A stretch of 11,885 nucleotides of DNA from Ectocarpus siliculosus (taxonomy: Eukaryota > Sar > Phaeophyceae > Ectocarpales > Ectocarpaceae): positions 377,461 through 389,345 of the forward strand of contig FN649747.1 of the NCBI GenBank assembly GCA_000310025.1, in the 5' to 3' direction. How positions within the stretch are numbered: position 1 is the first letter of the stretch; the number at the start of each line of letters is the position of its first letter. Position numbers and translations under genes: made by a program. This document shows, piece by piece, positions 7,701-11,885 of the stretch. A model generated the notes under the pieces. The model did not search any database. It saw nothing but the letters and a program-made list of their open reading frames with translations, and was not told where the DNA came from.

Positions 7701-8957
7701 GGCGTTCGCCGCCTCGCTCGATAAATCGATTCCAAGAATAATCATCAAAGTGCTGCTGCCTGTACTCGACAATCGTGGAAGGCACAGCAATCACATTGAA
7801 AAATAGAAACCAAGACATGGAGATGAAAAAAAAGTGGGCTCCTTGCGGAAAGAGAGAGGGTCGTACCCGATTTGTGTCATCCGACGAAAAAATAAAGTAC
7901 AAGCTGCGAACGAAGCGTGGTCTCATGCACCAGCAGCATCATTATTGATGGCAAACAACCGCCAACGGGTCGACAAAGAAAATCCACTTACGGAAAAGAC
8001 TACAACACATCCCTTCCGACTGAGGCTACATCTCGAACGGGTAGTCTTTCTGTGAGGTTATGTTCACTTTCTAAACGAAAATCGGGCGCAGGGGAGAAAC
8101 GTAATGATGCATTGCTCCTCGAAGACATGTACGTGAAGCGGGGTGGTCGCGGTGAGACGGAGAGAGAGAGAGAGAGAGAGAGCAGGAGGAGGCCCGGACA
8201 CGACATAGGGCGGAAGGTCGAGTGGGTGAGACAGACGGGAGTCCGAAAAATAAGAAACTCCCGGATAAAATATGGGCTGAACGGAGTCGGAATAATGATG
8301 AAACTCCCGCATAATTTGTGTGGGGCTAAACGATGAGAAAATGTTCCACGTGTGAGAGTCGAGAGAGAGACTGACCGGCTGCGTTGTGGGTAGATGTGAG
8401 AGCCGAGAGATAGACGGTAATGTAAAGATCGACTCCCAGGATAATAATAAGTGGCAACTGCTGTCAGCTCAACATTCATTCGTGGTAGGCAAGCAATATA
8501 TTGAAAACGACAATAGTAATACCGGCTCGAAAATGCTCCGAGAACCTTTGTGTGCAAAACCCGGGGAATTTTCGTGTGCAAAAACCCGGGAAATAAAGCG
8601 AGAGCCCGACGTGTTAGATAGCCCGCAAAATGATGTTGGGCATGCGAGACGTATGAGAGGCGACGGCATGTGCTGGCCGACAGACAGCCTACTGGCGTGT
8701 GAGAGACGAGTGAGAGAGACCGGCATAAAGTGTCATGTGTGGTGGATAGGGAGCAAAGGAAACGGGGGGAAAGGTTCCTCGAGGGAGCGAGCCAGACACA
8801 GACGCGAGACGGAGACAAACGAAGCTCTGGAAATATTCCGGAGAAATGAAATTTTGATATGCATGTTCGACGAGATCTGAGAGAGACGAATTCTGTGCAT
8901 TTTGAAAGACGCATGCCGGAGTCCGACGTGTCAGAGCAGACTACTAGTGTGTGAGCT

Positions 8958-8998
<41 letters not shown>

Positions 8999-10930
8999 GC
9001 CTCAAGCCCTGTGAGAGGCACAATTAAATGTGATGTGAGGTGAATGGGGAGCAGAGGAAAGCGCCAAAAGGTTCCTCGAGCGGGCGAGCCACAGACGCAA
9101 AAAGCGGGAAAACGGGAATAACCAAAGCGGATAAGAAAGGGAAAACGGGAAATTGCTGAAGTTGGACATGTGAGAGGGGGAGAGAGACTGTTGTGCAAGA
9201 GCCGACGACAGACTGGCGTGTGAGAGGGGAGAGAGAGAAAAAATCGTGATGTGTGTGAAAGGGAGAAAGGTTCCGTGCGACCGAGCCGGATGTGATGACT
9301 AGCCAGGCGTAATGAGAAGACACTAGAAGCGGAATGGACGGAAAACAACAGCAAGCTGCAAAGATCCGGAACAGATGGAAATGAGACAATAGAGCCCTTG
9401 TGAGAGCCAGAGAGAGACCCGAAATGAAGCGCTCTCATCGCCCGAGATAATTTTCCAGCGGGCCCCCAGTGAAAGGGAGGGGTGAAAGGTTCCCGCTTGA
9501 ACCCGTAGTTAGCACGTGCACATCTGGTAAATGGACGCCTGGCGTCGCGCAGAGGCTGACTCACAGACTGAGAGGTGTGTCGATTTATCGTAACTGAAAA
9601 TAAGACGGACCGCTGGAAATATGTCAATATGAGGGTTGAAAATTGAAGGTATACATGCAGTTGAACGTACATACATGTGGAGAGCCCGACGTGTGAAAGA
9701 AAGAGAAATCTGAGCAGAGGAAAGCACGGAAACGTTCCTCGAGCGAGCGAGCCAGAGGTGGAGCGAGCCAGAGGTGGAGCGACCCTCAGGTGAAAAAGCT
9801 GTTAAATAAACGGAAAAGGGGGAGCGGTAAAACGGGAAAAGGCGGGAATACAAAAATGGAGGCCTGTCAGACGCCGAGATAGCACCGAAATGGAGCGATC
9901 TTAGCGCCCGAGAGAAATTTCTCCTTAACACCGGCGGAAGCTTGAAAATGAAATAGTGAAACGTGATACGTGCAACGTGGCGACAGGCCGGCCACTTTCA
10001 CTTCCAAACGTGATTGTGATGTGATGGCACGGGAAATCCGGTGAGACTGGTTACCATGAAGGGAATAAGTCCATGAAACCCAAGTATCAGGTGTGAACAT
10101 TCAACGCCGCCTCTTCGGTAGAAGATCTCAGCCTTGGACGTGAAGCTGCTGGCCTGTCGCTACTAGGTGTCAGGCCAGAAGCTTAGTGTCCTCGCTCCCC
10201 GCTTCAACCATACAGGCGGTGTTGAACCATGATATTCACTTCTGATACTCGGGTTTTATGGACTTTGCCTTCGTCGCGATCACTCTCACGGCATAACCGT
10301 ACCATCACTACGTTGCAGTCGCGTTTGGAGAGCCGATCGATGGTCGTGACATGGGCACAAGAAATCTACGAAGTAGTGGCTTACCCCAATGCGCTCCTTG
10401 TCAGCAGTTATTCGCTTGCATTCCCGCGAAGATCGACCTTTCGGTATTCGACCCTTGCTGGTGCTCAGAGCAGATGTGGGAGGAAGTACCGACTAAAAAC
10501 AACCACAAATTTTAATCAAGCCGTATGGAGGCCACCGACCCCCCACTTTTGTTCGAGGTTCTTCCGCTAGACATAGGAGCGGTTTTCTGACTCGAAAGAG
10601 ACGAATATTCAACCATCAAAAATGCCTCGACCAAGCAAACAAGCAAGCAAGCCTTGCCGACCCGTACATTATCCTAGCTCACCTGCTGGACGATCAGTTT
10701 CCGGTGCAGCGAGGCAAAAACAGTCATCCCGGGATTGCCGGACTTGCCACCCGCCTCCACCATCTCTCCCGCTCCCGCCTGACGCCCTCCCTCGCCTCTG
10801 TGGCCACAATGGCGGCTGCCGTTGCCGGGCTGCTGCTGCGTCCTAGCCAAGACGTGCACTTCGGACCCGATGGCCATTTGATGCGCGTCCAGCTTGTGTG
10901 ACACCCCCCCCACAAGGAGAACGGGACCTC
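4190..10930 (-). CDS. Five-exon gene for a probable RRM-type RNA-binding protein (5' end not seen)
   Basis: Exons 10930-10683, 7327-6922, 6421-6354, 5602-5401 and 4705-4190 (stop) join with matching phases. They give 478 residues if one G is removed at 7120-7126. All four donors are GTGAGC, GTGAGT, GTGAGT and GTGGGT. In order: a Gly-rich N-terminal part, a charged helix (about 83-125), a Pro-rich linker, an Arg cluster, an RRM-like fold (about 185-265), a further globular-looking stretch to about 320, a basic/acidic SKKRPRRHRKHDDDDD segment, and an Ala/Arg/Ser tail. The RRM call rests on the strand-helix-strand layout SDLRQFFRGIDF, then VMLRYHVLPDGTLD, RRRFCVRF and RDLAIKRSGEALG. This resembles the quasi-RRMs of hnRNP F/H and ESRP proteins. 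The gene's existence is more certain than the domain call. Confidence 0.7.
4706..5400 (-). other. Intron 4 (695 bp)
   Basis: Bounded by GTGGGT and CTGTACAG. It carries CA-rich stretches around 4917-5005 (GT-rich on the transcript) and one copy, 4943-4986, of an element also found in the preceding intron at 6271-6306. A plus-strand open frame of 208 codons crosses it, but I regard that as a composition artefact. Confidence 0.6.
4943..4986 (-). repeat. Intronic repeated element, copy B
   Basis: On the plus strand it reads GGTTGGCGTGGTCGACGCAA and continues to CACGCACACACA. It matches 6271-6306 (GGTTGGCGAGGTCGATGCAA ... GCACACACACC). Both copies are in introns of the RRM-like gene in the same orientation. 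Confidence 0.6.
5401..5602 (-). CDS. Exon: end of RRM-like fold and following domain
   Basis: 202 bp. Acceptor CCCCCAACAG and donor GAGAAG/GTGGGT. It reads FKTKAGRDLAIKRSGEALGS, YCSWWDPGDEATVIRGRDV, PGDSYSGGIDAMLVVLPQG and RSVADVLEK. The first 25 residues would be the second helix and last strand of the RRM-like fold. The rest looks globular, but I do not recognise it. The frame has no ATG until late, so an ATG-based scan misses it. Confidence 0.7.
5709..5726 (+). repeat. Poly-G tract (G18)
   Basis: Uninterrupted run of 18 G, about 105 bp from the acceptor of the exon ending at 5602, on the intron side. Confidence 0.9.
5833..5858. repeat. Perfect 12-bp inverted repeat, 2-nt spacer
   Basis: GCCGCAACATGT, AA, ACATGTTGCGGC. 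Both arms are perfectly complementary, forming a near-continuous palindrome of 26 bp inside an intron. Confidence 0.95.
5946..6071. repeat. Cluster of AGTGCCG-type motifs
   Basis: AGTGCCG(G/T/A) occurs at about 5947, 5989, 6014 and 6033, and inverted as CCGGCACTAAA at 6061-6071. TTTAGTGCCG (6031-6040) and CGGCACTAAA (6062-6071) form a perfect 10-bp hairpin stem. The ends (AAAAGTGCCGG and CCGGCACTAAA) resemble short terminal inverted repeats, so a small non-autonomous element is possible. Confidence 0.6.
6159..6170. other. 12-bp perfect palindrome TTGACGCGTCAA
   Basis: Self-complementary site with two TGACG half-sites. Function unknown; it could be chance. Confidence 0.6.
6271..6306 (-). repeat. 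Intronic repeated element, copy A
   Basis: Counterpart of 4943-4986. On the transcript it follows the 5' splice site of the 68-bp exon by about 50 nt, after (CTG)9 and a GGTGTGGTGTGG stretch. Confidence 0.6.
6320..6346 (-). repeat. (CTG)9 beside a splice donor
   Basis: Nine perfect CAG units on the plus strand are (CTG)9 on the transcribed strand. They begin 7 bases after the GT of the donor GTGAGT at 6353. Confidence 0.9.
6354..6421 (-). CDS. 68-bp exon, central part of RRM-like fold
   Basis: Acceptor CCCGATGCAG and donor GCGTCAG/GTGAGT. It encodes VMLRYHVLPDGTLDPDRRRF and CV, plus two bases of an Arg codon completed by the next exon. It covers the predicted beta-2 strand and the degenerate RNP1-like FCVRF segment. 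Phase 0 at the start and phase 2 at the end match both neighbours, which makes this short exon convincing. A (CTG)9 tract follows the donor. Confidence 0.7.
6422..6921 (-). other. Intron 2 (500 bp)
   Basis: Bounded by GTGAGT and CCGATGCAG. AT-richer than the exons. Only short CT and AAC-like stretches are seen, with no other feature. Confidence 0.6.
6922..7327 (-). CDS. Exon: charged helix, Pro-rich linker, start of RRM-like fold
   Basis: Acceptor ACTACATCCAG and donor CACCAC/GTGAGT. It starts VLTEAKRAEIKARNDEIDRR, a highly charged likely helix or coiled coil. A Pro-rich linker (QAPPPPTAPSGG), an Arg-rich run and LTAWVCGCYNDDGYAGHVSD follow. The length is 406 bp, one base over a whole number of codons. 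The first half is open only in one frame, which stops at a TAG at 7076-7074. The second half is open in another. Dropping one G of the seven at 7126-7120 (minus strand) joins them and makes both exon phases agree, so a homopolymer error or a real frameshift is present here. Confidence 0.65.
7379..7615 (+). repeat. Imperfect GGT/GTT microsatellite domain
   Basis: About 235 bp built mostly of GGT, GTT, GAT and TGG triplets, with a pure GTT stretch at about 7555-7582. On the transcript it is an A/C-rich tract ending about 50 bases before the acceptor at 7328. Confidence 0.85.
7698..7713. other. Short GC hairpin
   Basis: GGCGGCG, TT, CGCCGCC: a 7-bp perfect stem. It is not followed by a T or A run, so terminator function is not supported. 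Confidence 0.5.
8159..8182 (+). repeat. (GA)n microsatellite
   Basis: About 12 uninterrupted GA units inside the GA-rich region. Confidence 0.9.
8239..8332 (+). repeat. Diverged tandem duplication, 45-49 bp unit
   Basis: Unit 1 (8239-8283) begins GAGTCCGAAAAATAAGAAAC. Unit 2 (8284-8332) begins GAGTCGGAATAATGATGAAA. Both continue ACTCCCG(G/C)ATAA and end GGGCT(G)AA(A)CG. Confidence 0.8.
8548..8593 (+). repeat. Short tandem duplication
   Basis: TTGTGTGCAAAACCCGGGGA is followed by TCGTGTGCAAAAACCCGGGA, about 23 bp per unit. Confidence 0.75.
8961..8994 (+). repeat. (AG)17 microsatellite
   Basis: 34 bp of uninterrupted AG within the GA-rich array. Confidence 0.95.
9745..9792 (+). repeat. 16-bp minisatellite, 3 units
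   Basis: GAGCGAGCCAGAGGTG at 9745-9760 and 9761-9776, then the diverged GAGCGACCCTCAGGTG at 9777-9792. Confidence 0.9.
9990..10345. mobile_element. Large imperfect inverted repeat (foldback-like element)
   Basis: The left arm (about 9990-10112, read on minus) and the right arm (about 10214-10345, read on plus) align over about 120 bp. Both run (A)GGCGG(C/T)GTTGAA, TTCAC..CTGATACT(T/C)GGGTTT(C/T)ATGGACTT, CA(G)TCTCAC(C)GG..., (G/A)CC(G/A)TGCCATCAC-like, and (C/G)CGTTTGGA. I put identity at roughly 70% by eye. The 100-bp spacer carries its own hairpin (10143-10184). The conceptual peptides on the two arms are similar (FTPDTWVSWT and FTSDTRVLWT) but give no known domain. It could be a foldback or non-autonomous element, or two opposed copies of a dispersed repeat. 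Confidence 0.6.
10143..10184. repeat. 14-bp hairpin at the centre of the inverted repeat
   Basis: AAGCTGCTGGCCTG (10143-10156) pairs with CAGGCCAGAAGCTT (10171-10184) with one mismatch, leaving a 14-nt loop. Confidence 0.85.
10683..10930 (-). CDS. First visible exon of the RRM-like gene
   Basis: 248 bp: two bases completing a split codon plus 82 codons. Acceptor AACTTTTTAG and donor CAGCAG/GTGAGC. It reads GPVLLVGGVSHKLDAHQMAI, GSEVHVLARTQQQPGN and, at the end, MTVFASLHRKLIVQQ. It ends in phase 0, matching the exon at 7327. An alternative is that the frame continues unspliced to an ATG at 11009-11007, adding MHDYEYTLKLDFLMPPP and more. That ATG lies inside the tRNA-like repeat copy, so I favour the acceptor but cannot exclude the start. 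Confidence 0.6.
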
Positions 10931-10987
10931 CTAAAAAGTTGGCGAACGGAAAATGGCGGGGGGGGGGCATGAGGAAGTCAAGCTTGA

Positions 10988-11035
10988 GGGTGTACTCATA
11001 GTCGTGCATGCCGTAGTCAGTAGACCTCGCATCCC
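10988..11035 (-). repeat. tRNA-like dispersed repeat, copy 3
   Basis: On the minus strand it reads GGGATGCGAGGTCTACTGAC, TACGGCATGCACGAC and TATGAGTACACCC, with GCTCCGTCC upstream at 11063-11055. It contains the ATG at 11009 that opens the longest upstream extension of the neighbouring exon. Confidence 0.5.
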
Positions 11036-11204
11036 TACACAGTAGTGCTGCCGCGGACGGAGCGATTTATGGCGGGGGTTCGGACGCATGTATCTATTTC
11101 CTTTCCTTGCCATTCCTTGCTACTTAACACTACTTGTTTTCCGTCTGGTTGGGAACCATGGGTCCTTCGCGAGTGTTAGGGCCTGGGTTACAACGTGGAG
11201 ACAG

Positions 11205-11318
11205 CATCACCACCGCCACCACCACCACCACCAGCAACAACAGCAACAACAGTAACAACAAGAACAACAAGAACAAGAACAAGAACAAGAATGGGAATGA
11301 GAACGAGAACAAGATAAA
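11205..11318 (+). repeat. Compound (CAC)n-(AAC)n-(AAGAAC)n microsatellite
   Basis: It moves from CCACCACCACCACCACCA through AAC/AGC units to AAGAACAAGAAC and GAACGAGAAC units. Protein frames across it are homopolymer-like (N/K or L/V) and are not genes. Confidence 0.9.
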
Positions 11319-11620
11319 CACGTGCAGCTATTGATACCGTATTAGAGTCGAGCGATTGCACACCCCTTCCTGCTGTGGTAGAACCGACTCTCACAGCTCG
11401 ATTTGCTCTACCCAATCCAAGAGGCTGGCGGCTATGAAGCCGAAAAGGGGGGTGTGAAGTAGGGTATGTCGCCTACATGCAGAGCTGCTGTCCTTGCACA
11501 TCGGTCGGTTTTGTTTTCGCATGCCCCCTATCGCCAGGCTGGAGAGATCCATCGAACGTTGAAATTCAGTCTACAAAGAGTTTCGCGATCACTGTACCAC
11601 AAAAACCGCTCTGAAAATAA

Positions 11621-11885
11621 GGGGGGGGGGGGGGGGGGGGAGGGGCAAAAAGGAAAATAGATTTTAACTGAAAGGAGGGAAGGCCCCCCCCGGGGCGCTT
11701 ACCGGGAGGCCCACCCCTTGCCGGGGGACAGGCCATAAACCCCATCCCCCCTAAAGGTTTAACACGAAAAAGAACAACCCCCCACTTTCCCCCCCCCCCC
11801 TTTTTTTAACCAAAAAAAAAAGGAATTCCAAAATCCCCCCAAAAAAAAGCCGGGCGAAATTTAACAACCCCGGGCAAAAGGAAAA
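11621..11885. other. Probable low-quality contig end
   Basis: Starts with G20. It then becomes a succession of stretched homopolymers (C8, A8-A10, T7, C11 and many CCC/GGG/AAA blocks) unlike the rest of the window. This is typical of degraded read ends, so I would not annotate biology here. Confidence 0.65.

Larger units (their letters stand above)
8340..9925 (+). repeat. GA-rich degenerate repeat array
   Basis: Several sequence blocks recur in diverged form. TGTGAGAGNCNGAGAGAGAGAC occurs about seven times (near 8351, 8395, 8698, 8948, 9170, 9218 and 9400). GGTTCCTCGAG(C/G)GAGCGAGCCAGA occurs at about 8773, 9070 and 9733. GGGAGCA(A/G)AGGAAA precedes it. CCCGAAATGAAGCGCTCTCA at about 9418 matches CACCGAAATGGAGCGATCTT near 9884. 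AAAACGGGAA recurs several times. Block spacing is irregular (about 250-470 bp), so this is a rearranged tandem or nested-element region rather than a clean satellite. Long minus-strand open frames across it are products of the GA bias, which rarely gives minus-strand stops. Confidence 0.7.
7328..10682 (-). other. Intron 1 (3.35 kb), repeat-filled
   Basis: Lies between two exons whose phases match (0/0). It is about five times longer than the other introns because of inserted repeats: GT-rich microsatellite (7379-7615), a GA-rich decayed array (8159-9925) and a large inverted repeat (9990-10345). An unrecognised in-phase exon could be hidden here. The ORF-like stretch at 7639-7926 (minus) is the only non-repetitive candidate, and it has no good splice frame. 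Confidence 0.5.
10931..11640. other. Upstream flank of the RRM-like gene's first visible exon
   Basis: No supported exon. It contains the tRNA-like copy at 10988-11035 and a compound microsatellite at 11205-11318. The missing 5' exon(s) of the minus-strand gene should lie here or beyond, ending one base into a codon, but I could not place a donor. Confidence 0.4.

Noticed and set aside
7698-7713. GC hairpin as a transcription terminator
   Set aside because: It has no following T-run on either strand, and the window is eukaryotic, so an intrinsic terminator is not expected.
7639-7926. Minus-strand open frame of 95 codons (contains TIVEYRQQHFDDYSWNRF)
   Set aside because: Part of the peptide looks protein-like, but I found no splice sites in a phase that would fit it between the exons at 10683 and 7327, and no ATG context. 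Kept only as a possible relic.
7917-8336. Plus-strand open frame of 139 codons
   Set aside because: Half of it is (GA)n (RERERE) and a duplicated 45-bp unit. The remainder has no recognisable signature.
8000-8914. Minus-strand open frame of 304 codons, the longest in the window
   Set aside because: It crosses the (GA)n tract and diverged tandem duplications and is rich in S, L, R and H from the complement of GA repeats. It has no domain-like pattern. The GA bias removes minus-strand stops, so its length is not evidence of coding.
8944-9931. Further minus-strand open frames of 242 and 140 codons
   Set aside because: Same GA-rich array. Their peptides repeat each other where the DNA blocks repeat, and (SL)n comes from (AG)17.
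11641-11885. Unusual homopolymer-rich sequence as a special structure such as a telomere
   Set aside because: There is no regular telomere-type unit. The stretched homopolymers look like degraded read quality at a contig end.

Overview
This window looks like GC-leaning nuclear DNA from an intron-rich eukaryote, most plausibly a stramenopile alga such as a brown alga. That is inferred from architecture, not from a database match. The supporting signs are short GC-rich exons, introns of about 0.5-0.75 kb with GTGAGT/GTGGGT donors, abundant (GTT)n, (CAG)n and (GA)n microsatellites, and poly-C/poly-G runs of 16-20 bases. There is no operon-like packing, no ribosome-binding-site pattern, no rRNA and no CRISPR array. 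Most long ATG-initiated open frames here are repeats or shadows. The real coding sequence was found by matching splice sites, reading phase and composition, and much of it is not ATG-initiated.

Layout. (1) 1-595: C-tract, a 77-bp tRNA-like sequence ending in T5, and unassigned DNA. (2) 596-1833, plus strand: the 3' end of a gene in three phase-0 exons encoding a Lys-rich, partly acidic nuclear-type tail. (3) 1834-4189: region between the convergent genes, with a 15-bp minisatellite, duplicated segments, a second tRNA-like copy and a 94-codon protein-like fragment at 3563-3847. (4) 4190-10930, minus strand: the main gene, five exons with matching phases giving 478 residues. It has a charged helical N-terminal part, a probable RRM-like RNA-binding fold, an NLS-like basic/acidic stretch and a low-complexity tail. 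Its first intron in the window is 3.35 kb and holds GT-rich microsatellite, a GA-rich decayed repeat array and a large imperfect inverted repeat. (5) 10931-11885: another tRNA-like copy, a compound microsatellite, and a final 250 bp that looks like low-quality contig-end sequence.

The two genes converge (tail to tail) and both look nuclear, but nothing shows that they act together. The most informative points are the reconstruction of the minus-strand gene, a one-base homopolymer discrepancy inside it, the tRNA-like dispersed family, and the inverted repeat at 9990-10345. I found no convincing evidence of a complete new biological system.
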